Part shown: positions 37,265 through 44,526 of the stretch, piece by piece | Layout: each line of letters begins with the position of its first letter | Position numbering within the stretch: position 1 is the first letter of the stretch | Source of the DNA: Chryseobacterium sp. CH21 | GTDB taxonomy: Bacteria; Bacteroidota; Bacteroidia; Flavobacteriales; Weeksellaceae | Assembly: GCF_004119445.1 (NCBI RefSeq) | Contig: NZ_QICI01000092.1 | Coordinates: forward strand, 62,001-126,000 | Length of the DNA: 64,000 bases | Direction: 5' to 3' | Translations under genes and position numbers: made by a program | The notes under the pieces: model-generated | What the model was told of the DNA's origin: nothing | Database searches by the model: none | Seen by the model: the letters and a program-made list of their open reading frames with translations, nothing else

Positions 37265-37885
37265 ATGAAGACCAAGGATAAAATTCTGTCTAAAGCACTG
37301 GAATTATTTAATGACAAAGGATATAACAATATTACCACAAGGCATATTGCTGCAGAGCTTGGTATCAGTGCGGGAAATCTGCACTATCATTTTAAGCACT
37401 CGGAAGATATCATTACAATCCTCTTCTCAGAGCTTACTCTGAAAATGGATGAGTTACTGAACCAAATGAAAAAAGTAGAGAATAAAACGCTGGAAGATCT
37501 TTACCAATTCACTTATTCTACCTCTGAAATTTTTTATTCTTACCGTTTTATATTCATCAATTTTATAGATATCCTGAATCGGAATCCTGACATCAAGGCC
37601 AGCTATGAAGGAATTAATTTCAGCAGAAAAGAAGAGTTTCAACTGATCTTTTCGGATCTTCAGAAGAGTAATATTTTTCAAAAAGATATTCCACATTTTA
37701 TAGTAGATTGTCTTACTGAACAGATTTTTATCATTGCTGATAATTGGCTTACGCATAACAGGCTGATTTTAAAACTCAATCCGAAGGAAGCAATAGAACA
37801 TTATACGCTGCTTCAGATGAATCTTTTTTATCCGCTTCTCAACAAAGAACAGCAAAAACTTTATGAAAAAAATTACATCCAATAA
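37265..37885 (+). CDS. TetR-family transcriptional regulator
   Basis: 206 residues. HTH: MKTKDKILSKALELFNDKGY, NNITTRHIAAELGISAGNLH, YHFKHSEDIITILF. The C-terminal domain is helical and of the type seen in TetR proteins without known ligand. The start is fixed by the HTH position; it lies 4 nt from a perfect -7 box, so the mRNA is probably leaderless. The GNAT gene overlaps its 3' end by 23 nt. It likely binds the 24-bp palindrome at 37196. Confidence 0.93.
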   Translation: MKTKDKILSKALELFNDKGYNNITTRHIAAELGISAGNLHYHFKHSEDIITILFSELTLKMDELLNQMKKVENKTLEDLYQFTYSTSEIFYSYRFIFINFIDILNRNPDIKASYEGINFSRKEEFQLIFSDLQKSNIFQKDIPHFIVDCLTEQIFIIADNWLTHNRLILKLNPKEAIEHYTLLQMNLFYPLLNKEQQKLYEKNYIQ

Positions 37886-38358
37886 TAACGATATTGTTCT
37901 CAGAAAAGGAATTACTGATGATCTCCCCGAAATGTTGCAGCTCTTTACAGCAACAATAGATGAGATATGCAAAAAAGACTATGATCTTCAACAGCTCGAA
38001 GCATGGAAATCCGGTGCAGAGAATGAAGAGAGATGGATGAAGGTAATCAGAGATCAATATGTTTTAATGGCTGTCATCGAAAAAAAATAGTGGGCTTCTG
38101 TACACTCGATCAGGGAAATTATATTGATCTGCTTTTTGTACACAAAGAGTATCAGTATAAAGGAATTGCATCCCTGCTATACCATCAGATTGAAAAAGAA
38201 GCTCTGCGATGCAATGAGAAAGAACTTACTGCTGACGTAAGCAAAACTGCCAGACCATTTTTTGAAAAAAAGGATTTCAAATTATTGAGGAGCAGACTGT
38301 CAATGTGAAAGGGATTGCAATGACCAATTATAAAATGATAAAACACCTCATCCTTTAA
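37863..38358 (+). CDS. GNAT-family N-acetyltransferase (two frameshifts)
   Basis: About 165 residues when two missing bases are restored. First part: LRKGITDDLPEMLQLFTATI with WMKVIRDQYVLMAVIEKK. The frame breaks at the A-run 38080-38087, then IVGFCTLDQGNYIDLLFVHK and the acetyl-CoA loop YQYKGIASLLYHQ follow. A second break at the A-run 38265-38271 (PFFEKK) leads to GFQIIEEQTVNVKGIAMTNY and the stop at 38358. This is the complete order of a GNAT acetyltransferase, which transfers acetyl from acetyl-CoA. Two undercalled A runs are likelier than decay. Confidence 0.8.
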
Positions 38359-38368
38359 TTTCAGGCTT

Positions 38369-39188
38369 ATGGAAGTACATCCCGAGTATAATGAGTACAG
38401 AATTTCAGTTCCTCAGGAATTTGAAACTGTATTTACTCATTTTTATTTTGCTGAAAATAATTCTGAAAACTCAGTTACGAAAACATTTCTACCCACTTAT
38501 CAGACCATTCTGCTATTTTGTTTTGGCGAAAGTGCCACGATGTCTACCCGTGAAAATACCATTATAGCTGTTGATAAGTGCATGGTATTCGGACCAGTGA
38601 GACAAGCCTTTGAATATACACTTCCCGCAGGATGCTCTATTTTGGTTGCTAATCTCAAAGATGATGCATTCTTCAGATTTTTTGGAAAAATATCTATTGA
38701 ACAATCGGTAAGACATCCGGATGATCTCTTGGAAGAAAATTGTTTTACATATCTTTGGCATCAGCTTACCCCAATTAGATTCACCCACAGAACAAGTGAA
38801 TCATATTCTTGAATTCTGCAGACCTTATCTTCAAGACCGGGATATTACCAGCCAGCTTTTGAGCCGTTTTGATAATGATTTTTTTAATCCTGTTAAAATC
38901 ATTGCAGAACAGACACGGCAGACGGAAAGAAATATTCAGCGAAAACAGAAAGAACAGTTTGGATATTCTTTAAAAGAACTTAATCGCTACAATCGTTTTT
39001 TAAAAGCTATCCAACTCATAGAGGAGGAAACCGAAAAACAAAATCAGGTCAAATGGTTTACCATTATTGATGAATGTGGTTACTATGATCAAAGCCAGCT
39101 CATTCATGATTTCAAACACTTTATCAATACTTCTCCGGCTCAGTATTTAAAATTCCAACAGGAGATCTGTAATCCAAAATCTAAATAG
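38369..39188 (+). CDS. AraC-family transcriptional regulator (frameshifted)
   Basis: About 273 residues joined. The N-terminal part (DUF6597-like cupin) has TFLPTYQTILLFCFGE and FGPVRQAFEYTLPAGCS. The frame breaks at a four-C run (38769-38772): removing one C gives WHQLTQLDSPTEQVNHILEF. The C-terminal HTH is NPVKIIAEQTRQTERNIQRK, QKEQFGYSLKELNRYNRFLK and DECGYYDQSQLIHDFKHF. It is the only break here caused by an extra base. It probably regulates the oxidoreductase gene at 39264. Confidence 0.82.
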
Positions 39189-39229
39189 CCTGTTTCGTTT
39201 TCTTACAATTTTTGAAAAGCACACTGCTT

Positions 39230-39237
39230 TACATTTG
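39230..39237 (+). promoter_or_regulatory. -7 promoter box of the NAD(P)H oxidoreductase gene
   Basis: TACATTTG, 26 nt before the ATG at 39264. Confidence 0.55.
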
Positions 39238-39263
39238 TCTCATTAATCTTAACAATCAAAACA

Positions 39264-39851
39264 ATGAGACATTTAATTATTTACACACATCCTAACGAAA
39301 ACACCTTAAATCACACTCTTTTAAACACTGTTGTAGAAACACTTCAATCCCGTAACGAAGAAATTATCGTGAGAGATCTTTATAAAATCGGTTTTGATCC
39401 CGTATTTTCTTTGGAAGATATGCAGGGACAATTTCAGGGGAGATTATCTGATGATGTAAAAACTGAACAAGAGCATATTTCATGGGCAGAGCAGATTACT
39501 TTTATTTACCCGATTTGGTGGACCGCCCTTCCTGCAATGATGAAAGGATATATAGACCGTGTTTTCAGCTATGGCTTTGCTTACCGCTACGATCAGGGAG
39601 TACAGAAAGGACTTTTAAAAGGTAAAAAGACTGTGATTATCAATACGCATGGAAAATCTCATGAAGAATATGAAAAAACAGGTATGGATAAAGCACTTAC
39701 GTTGACCTCTGACAATGGTATTTATATCTATTCCGGGCTGGAAATTATCAGGCATTTATTTTTTGATAAAGCAGATAAAGCTTCTCCCGAAAATCTGGAA
39801 ATCTGGAAAGATCAGGTTAAAAATTTATATTCTGATTATGTATTAAATTAG
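39264..39851 (+). CDS. NAD(P)H-dependent oxidoreductase, flavodoxin fold
   Basis: 195 residues of the MdaB/KefF-like quinone reductase family. The flavin-binding start is HLIIYTHPNENTLNHTLLNT, and QITFIYPIWWTALPAMMKGY with DRVFSYGFAY is the diagnostic FMN/FAD loop. Such enzymes carry out two-electron reduction of quinones. It has its own promoter and follows the AraC gene, its likely regulator. Confidence 0.92.
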   Translation: MRHLIIYTHPNENTLNHTLLNTVVETLQSRNEEIIVRDLYKIGFDPVFSLEDMQGQFQGRLSDDVKTEQEHISWAEQITFIYPIWWTALPAMMKGYIDRVFSYGFAYRYDQGVQKGLLKGKKTVIINTHGKSHEEYEKTGMDKALTLTSDNGIYIYSGLEIIRHLFFDKADKASPENLEIWKDQVKNLYSDYVLN

Positions 39852-39856
39852 GTGGC

Positions 39857-39982
39857 TATATACAATTTTATACTGTTGTCATTCTGACGAAGGAAGAATC
39901 TCATGTAAAGCTTAGATTCTTCATTTCACTTCTTTACATTCAGAATGACAGAGTCATCATAATTAATGTAAAATTGTATATA
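39857..39982. repeat. Triple-nested palindromic element, TGTCATTCTGA family, copy 1
   Basis: Three perfect arm pairs nest: TATATACAATTTTA/TAAAATTGTATATA, TGTCATTCTGA/TCAGAATGACA and GAAGAATCT/AGATTCTTC. The element spans 126 bp. Its first 28 bases from TGTCATT are identical to the copy at 42896. Confidence 0.8.
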
Positions 39983-40309
39983 ATTATTTTAAAACATTAT
40001 TTTTTTTCTATGAAAACGACTTAAAAAAAACAATGCTCCCACCCGGTTTTACGGACTTCTTATCAAGTAAACAGGAAAATAATAAAATACAGTTTTTACT
40101 TCTTTATCCTGTATTTTGCTTTTAAGGGATTAATGGCATGAAATTAGCTTCAAAAATCGCAAGTAAAATTGTTTTGAACCATTATTTTAAGCCATTAAGA
40201 TTGATGGATGGTTAAGTTTTTTCTTAAAAACAAATCTTGTTATAACCCTGCAATGCGTCTTAATGGTTTAGATATTGGCTCCTCAGGAAAATCCTGTATA
40301 TTGATCACA
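39983..40309. other. Non-coding stretch upstream of the tyrS leader
   Basis: No convincing gene. It holds a perfect hairpin AAAATACAG-N16-CTGTATTTT (40084-40117) and a larger arm pair near 40190-40203 and 40258-40270 (GCCATTAAGA / TCTTAATGG). A frame in line with the leader opens at 40208, but its composition is not protein-like. The tyrS promoter must lie here or further upstream; TAAAATTG at 40164 is the best, weak, candidate. Confidence 0.4.
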
Positions 40310-40408
40310 ATGAAACATCTTAACAGCATATTACGTCTTCCATTCTTTACAGAATATTATGCACCGAGCTATCGTTCGGGAAGACTTTCTGTATCTGTAA
40401 TCCAATAA
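40310..40408 (+). CDS. Putative Tyr-rich leader peptide of tyrS
   Basis: 32-codon ORF: MKHLNSILRLPFFTEYYAPS then YRSGRLSVSVIQ. Tyr codons (TAT) are at positions 16, 17 and 21. The stop is 22 nt before a perfect intrinsic terminator that precedes tyrS. The segment GTTCGGG (40374-40380), 13 nt past the second Tyr codon, can pair with CCCGGAC of the terminator's 5' arm. A ribosome stalled on the Tyr pair would leave this segment free to block the terminator; a ribosome reaching the stop would cover it. This is the layout of ribosome-mediated attenuation. Translation is inferred. Confidence 0.6.
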   Translation: MKHLNSILRLPFFTEYYAPSYRSGRLSVSVIQ

Positions 40409-40430
40409 AATAATCTAACATATATATAGA

Positions 40431-40458
40431 GCCCGGACAGTACCTGTCCGGGCTTTTT
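40431..40458 (+). terminator. Intrinsic terminator/attenuator ahead of tyrS
   Basis: GCCCGGACAG-TAC-CTGTCCGGGC, a perfect 10-bp GC-rich stem followed by TTTTT, ending 19 nt before the tyrS ATG. Its location inside the leader, not after a gene, suggests conditional termination. Confidence 0.85.
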
Positions 40459-40477
40459 CATTTTAAAACTATTCAAC

Positions 40478-41677
40478 ATGATTCATCCATTACAAGAAAA
40501 TGTGGCTATCATCCTGCCGGAAAATGGCCTGGAAGAAAAACTGGCTCAAGCCGAAAAAGAAAACAGAAAACTGTCTATCAAACTGGGATTTGACCCAACA
40601 GCTCCGGATCTGCATCTGGGACATGCTGTGGTCTTAAAAAAGCTGAAACAGTTTCAAGATCTGGGACATCAGATCATTATTGTCGTAGGCAGCTTTACGG
40701 CAAGAATTGGTGATCCCACCGGGAAAAATAAAGCTAGAAAACCTTTGAGTGCTGAAGATGTAGAGCATAATGCCCAGACTTATATCAACCAGCTTTCCAA
40801 GGTAATTGATGTACAGAAGACAAAGATCGTTTTCAATTCTGACTGGCTGGACACTCTGAATTTTTCTGAGGTGGTTCAGCTGCTTTCAAAAGTAACCGTT
40901 GCTCAATTGATGCACCGGAATGATTTTAATAAAAGGTTCACAGAAAATACTCCCATCGCGATGCATGAACTGGTATACCCTATTCTTCAGGGATTTGATT
41001 CTGTAAAAATAGAATGTGATATTGAAATGGGTGGCACAGATCAGCTCTTCAACTGTACGATGGGAAGACAGCTTCAGGAAGTTCATCAGATGCCTGCGCA
41101 GATTGTGATGTGTATGCCATTGCTGAGAGGTCTTGACGGAAAGGAAAAGATGAGTAAATCTCTGAACAACATTATCGGACTGACCGATGATCCCAATGAA
41201 ATGTTTGGAAAAACGATGTCTATTCCAGATGCCTTGATTGAAGAATTTATCAACTTAACTACAGATTTTTCTACGGAAGAAAAAACAGTACTTCTTTCCA
41301 GAATAAAAGAGGGTGAAAATCCTATGAATATTAAAAAACTCATTGCAAAAAATATTATCAGCCAGTACCATGATGCTACTTCGGCAGAAAATGCAGAACA
41401 GTTTTTTATCAATCAGTTTCAGAATAAGAATTTTGAAGAGAAAGTGTATGAACCTGTCGCTATCCTTTCTTTGAAGAGTATTGAAAACAGGATATCACTT
41501 GTTGAACTTTGTCATCAGCTTAAAAATGACCTTAGCAAATCAGCCATCCGAAGATTAATTGAGAGTGGAGGGATTCAAATCAATACCATCAAAATAACGG
41601 AAGCAAATGAAGAAATGGAACTGATCCCTCAAACGAAAATAAAAATCGGAAAAAGGGGCTTTTTTGAGCTGATATAA
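40478..41677 (+). CDS. tyrS: Tyrosine--tRNA ligase
   Basis: Class I synthetase of 399 residues charging tRNA-Tyr. The HIGH-like motif is in GFDPTAPDLHLGHAVVLKKL, the KMSKS loop in LRGLDGKEKMSKSLNNIIGL, and the C-terminal S4 RNA-binding domain is SKSAIRRLIESGGIQINTIK. It starts just after a GC-rich terminator. Its expression probably depends on readthrough controlled by the upstream leader ORF. No frame breaks. Confidence 0.97.
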   Translation: MIHPLQENVAIILPENGLEEKLAQAEKENRKLSIKLGFDPTAPDLHLGHAVVLKKLKQFQDLGHQIIIVVGSFTARIGDPTGKNKARKPLSAEDVEHNAQTYINQLSKVIDVQKTKIVFNSDWLDTLNFSEVVQLLSKVTVAQLMHRNDFNKRFTENTPIAMHELVYPILQGFDSVKIECDIEMGGTDQLFNCTMGRQLQEVHQMPAQIVMCMPLLRGLDGKEKMSKSLNNIIGLTDDPNEMFGKTMSIPDALIEEFINLTTDFSTEEKTVLLSRIKEGENPMNIKKLIAKNIISQYHDATSAENAEQFFINQFQNKNFEEKVYEPVAILSLKSIENRISLVELCHQLKNDLSKSAIRRLIESGGIQINTIKITEANEEMELIPQTKIKIGKRGFFELI

Positions 41678-41839
41678 GGATGGAGGATGGGAGCTGGAAG
41701 ATAGAGGTTTTGTAAGACGATGAATTGATGAAAATTTTTTGATTGAGATATTTTTGAAAGTATTTATTGAATTAAAAAACACAAAGATTCCTTACAACAC
41801 AAAATAACTCCTATCTTCCTTCCTCCATCTTCCACCCTT
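41676..41839. repeat. GGAAGC-type palindromic intergenic element, copy C
   Basis: AAGGATGGAGGATGGGAGCT with GGAAGATAGAGG is mirrored by CTCCTATCTTCCTTCCTCCA with TCTTCCACCCTT at 41808-41839. It begins at the tyrS stop and resembles 4026-4101 and 15824-15968. Confidence 0.55.
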
Positions 41840-41881
41840 CGACTTATTTCAATATCTTCGCTCCGTTAAAAACTATTTCCA

Positions 41882-42403
41882 ATGAGCTACATCATGGTTG
41901 ACATAGAGTCGGACGGCCCGATTCCCGGTGATTTTTCGATGATCTGCTTCGGGGCAGTACTCGTGAATGAGGAACTGGACACTACTTTTTATGGAAAATT
42001 AAAGCCTATTTCTGAGAAGTTCAATCCTGACGCTTTAGCTGTTTCCGGTTTCAGCAGAGAAGAAACAATGTACTTTGATGATCCTGAGACGGTAATGCTT
42101 GCTTTCGAAGACTGGATTAAAACTCATTCCAAGGGAAGACCAATATTTATCAGTGATAATAATGGTTTCGACTGGATGTTCATCTGCTGGTATTTTCATC
42201 ATTTTCTCGGAAGGAATCCGTTTGGCTTTTCTTCCCGAAGACTTTCTGATCTTTACTGCGGGCTTGAGAAAGATACTTTTGCCCAATGGAAGCATCTCCG
42301 CAAGACAGAGCACACGCACAATCCAGTAGACGATGCCAGAGGAAATGCCGAAGTTTTATTGCATATGAAAGAAGAAATGGGACTGAAAATTGCATTAAAG
42401 TAA
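41882..42403 (+). CDS. DEDDh-type 3'-5' exonuclease
   Basis: 173 residues. The exonuclease motifs are VDIESDGP (ExoI, D-E), ISDNNGFDWMFICWY (ExoII, D) and HNPVDDARGNAEVL (ExoIII, H-x4-D). This small stand-alone form is related to the epsilon/RNase T family. The substrate, DNA or RNA, cannot be decided. A -7-like TATCTTCG lies 21 nt upstream. Confidence 0.88.
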   Translation: MSYIMVDIESDGPIPGDFSMICFGAVLVNEELDTTFYGKLKPISEKFNPDALAVSGFSREETMYFDDPETVMLAFEDWIKTHSKGRPIFISDNNGFDWMFICWYFHHFLGRNPFGFSSRRLSDLYCGLEKDTFAQWKHLRKTEHTHNPVDDARGNAEVLLHMKEEMGLKIALK

Positions 42404-42416
42404 AAACTCTAATTTT

Positions 42417-42424
42417 TATTTTTG
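42417..42424 (+). promoter_or_regulatory. -7 box giving a leaderless GNAT transcript
   Basis: TATTTTTG followed by AAT and the ATG at 42428. An in-frame TTG at 42422 lies in the box and is rejected as a start. Confidence 0.55.
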
Positions 42425-42427
42425 AAT

Positions 42428-42868
42428 ATGAATCCTGACCTGCGTTATAAACAAGCTGACGAAACTGACATTGATTTTCTTCTCGATCTCAGAATGAAAA
42501 CCATGAATCCCCATTATGAATCTTCAGGGCTTTCTACAGACAGAGAAACAACTCTGCAAAGAGTTTTGTATCAGTTTGAAAAAGCAAATATTATTTTTTT
42601 AGACAATCAACCCATCGGACTGTTAAAAGTAGACAGAACGTTTACGAATATTGAGGTGCTGCAGCTTCAGATTGATCCCAGCCAGCAAGGTAAAGGTCTT
42701 GGAAAAAAGATTTTGTCTGATATTCTGGAGGAAGCTTCATTAGCTGGAAAAACGGTTTCATTAAGTGTTTTAAAAACGAATAAAGCACAGGATCTTTATA
42801 AAAGTCTTGGTTTCAGAATTGTAGATGAGGATCAGTATTCTTATTTTATGGAAACGGAAAGGCAATAA
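42428..42868 (+). CDS. GNAT-family N-acetyltransferase
   Basis: 146 residues. LRYKQADETDIDFLLDLRMK begins the fold, and LQIDPSQQGKGLGKKILSDI is the acetyl-CoA binding motif A (Q/RxxGxG/A). LYKSLGFRIVDEDQYSYFME closes it. The acceptor substrate is unknown. It may be transcribed with the exonuclease gene as well as from its own -7 box. Confidence 0.9.
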   Translation: MNPDLRYKQADETDIDFLLDLRMKTMNPHYESSGLSTDRETTLQRVLYQFEKANIIFLDNQPIGLLKVDRTFTNIEVLQLQIDPSQQGKGLGKKILSDILEEASLAGKTVSLSVLKTNKAQDLYKSLGFRIVDEDQYSYFMETERQ

Positions 42869-42895
42869 ATGTTTTTGAGCAAATAATTTGATTTT

Positions 42896-42977
42896 TGTCA
42901 TTCTGACGAAGGAAGAATCTCATACATAAACAGGCATATGAGATTCTTCATTACATTTCATTCCATTCAGAATGACA
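42896..42977. repeat. Nested palindromic element, TGTCATTCTGA family, copy 2
   Basis: Outer arms TGTCATTCTGA/TCAGAATGACA and inner arms GAAGAATCTCATA/TATGAGATTCTTC are both perfect. Same family as 39857-39982, without the outermost arm pair. Confidence 0.8.
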
Positions 42978-43010
42978 CTCCGGAAACAAGCCTTGATTAC
43001 CCGTTAGTCT

Positions 43011-44522
43011 TTACTGGTTTGCCATGGTTACATAGATTAATCTTCCGCCTTCTTCTGAGGAAAGCAAGATTTTTTTACCATCCGTAAGTTCAACCATAGA
43101 ACCTGGCGGAATTTCTTTTTGTTCTGTAACATCTTTCATTCCTGATAAACCCTGATTCACCAATACCCATTTTCCCTGATGGAATGTAAAATAGCCTACA
43201 GGCATTTTATCCTGCATGGTCAGGTTTTCGTTGCGTATTACTTTTCTGGAAACATGCCATTTGAACAGATACTGATTATGATACACCATTAATCTATGGT
43301 TTTCCGGCTTCCATACCTCATCATCAAATCTGAAATACAGATCTAATATCGGAAGTGTTCCCTGATGAGCTGTTCCGCAGAACGGGCATTTTGGATTGCT
43401 GGTATTATCAAAGACATACCATTTTTCGGTACAATTGGAATTCTGGCAAGGTTGTATCATATCTACGGTTTTCAGCAAAGCTGTTTCCCATTCGTTAGCG
43501 GTGGGACGTCTGATAGGATCATGTAATCCGTCAATGAATGTTTTTCTGAACAATTCTGAAATATAGGGACCTGTAATGGTATACGGGATTTTTTGAGGAT
43601 CGCCCCAGAATGCATCCCATTTTCTGAGATGATCGGGTTTTACATGATTGGAAGGATTTTCCGGATGCTCTACAAACATCGCTTTTTCTCCCATGGATAA
43701 AATTTCATCCTGCTCGGAATCCAGATCCCAGATTTTTCCTCCACGAAGCGGATGTCTTCTCAGTAGATACATATAAATCAGAACGGCAAGAGCGTGCAGA
43801 TCTGTTTTTTGATTAGGCAAATGTCTGTCCGGGTCCTGAAGTTTCAAATGTTGGGTTTTCAACACTTCAGGTGCAATGAAGTCGGCAGTTCCTATCACTT
43901 CCGGTGGAAAAAGTTTGGGAACCACAAGGCCATCAATATCGATGATACAGGCAGATTTTGTAACGGGATCTACCAGAATATTGTTATACGACAAATCGGA
44001 GTGTGCCAACCCCATCTGATGGAGCTTTTTCACGCCTCTGCTGATATTAACCGCAATCTGGAAATAGCTCAGCCAATCTCCCAATTCTGACTGATCCAAT
44101 CTCAACGGATATTGCTGATTTCTGAACATGGGAGCGGTAAACCATTTCCCCACTTTATCCTGTCCCTGAATATTATCTGAACCGATATAGCCCTTTGCAA
44201 AATAAAATTTATGGTGATAAACAGGAACTACAATTCCTGTGAGTTTATTTCTTTCAACAATATCGTAAGGCCATCTGAAAATCTCGTTCAGAAAGTATTC
44301 TGAAGCATTTCCATTCTGTATGCTTTGCAGATAAGTGGAAACAATTCTCATGATCCTTTCTTTTTGTCCTTCATCCAGCGGATTTCGGTAGAAAGCGACT
44401 ACATAGTCTCTATCAGGCGAAAAATAAACGTCTTTCACTCCGCCCCGAATAGGGTTTTCATCTACATATTCATAGGATTTGGCTGTGTCCAGAACAGAGA
44501 CAACCTTAATGGTCTTTTTCAT
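43011..44522 (-). CDS. Ter-associated protein kinase with C-terminal zinc ribbon
   Basis: 503 residues. Kinase-like domain about 20-330: catalytic loop LAHSDLSYNNILV (HxDLxxxN, residues 173-185), metal loop IDIDGLV in place of DFG, and GTADFIAPEVL as activation/P+1 region. A zinc ribbon (CQNSNC...CPFC, about 360-385) and a beta-rich tail of about 110 residues follow. It is last in the ter operon, 4 nt after the PP2C gene. In the Ter systems described by Anantharaman and colleagues, such kinases pair with PP2C and vWA proteins (TerY-P triad). The target is unknown. Confidence 0.85.
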   Translation of the reverse strand: MKKTIKVVSVLDTAKSYEYVDENPIRGGVKDVYFSPDRDYVVAFYRNPLDEGQKERIMRIVSTYLQSIQNGNASEYFLNEIFRWPYDIVERNKLTGIVVPVYHHKFYFAKGYIGSDNIQGQDKVGKWFTAPMFRNQQYPLRLDQSELGDWLSYFQIAVNISRGVKKLHQMGLAHSDLSYNNILVDPVTKSACIIDIDGLVVPKLFPPEVIGTADFIAPEVLKTQHLKLQDPDRHLPNQKTDLHALAVLIYMYLLRRHPLRGGKIWDLDSEQDEILSMGEKAMFVEHPENPSNHVKPDHLRKWDAFWGDPQKIPYTITGPYISELFRKTFIDGLHDPIRRPTANEWETALLKTVDMIQPCQNSNCTEKWYVFDNTSNPKCPFCGTAHQGTLPILDLYFRFDDEVWKPENHRLMVYHNQYLFKWHVSRKVIRNENLTMQDKMPVGYFTFHQGKWVLVNQGLSGMKDVTEQKEIPPGSMVELTDGKKILLSSEEGGRLIYVTMANQ

Positions 44523-44526
44523 GGTA

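Noticed and set aside
40208-40309. Longer reading frame continuous with the tyrS leader, 66 codons from ATG 40208
   Set aside because: Its first half has unprotein-like composition and lies over the hairpins near 40190-40270. The shorter ATG at 40310 with Tyr codons close to the terminator fits a leader better.
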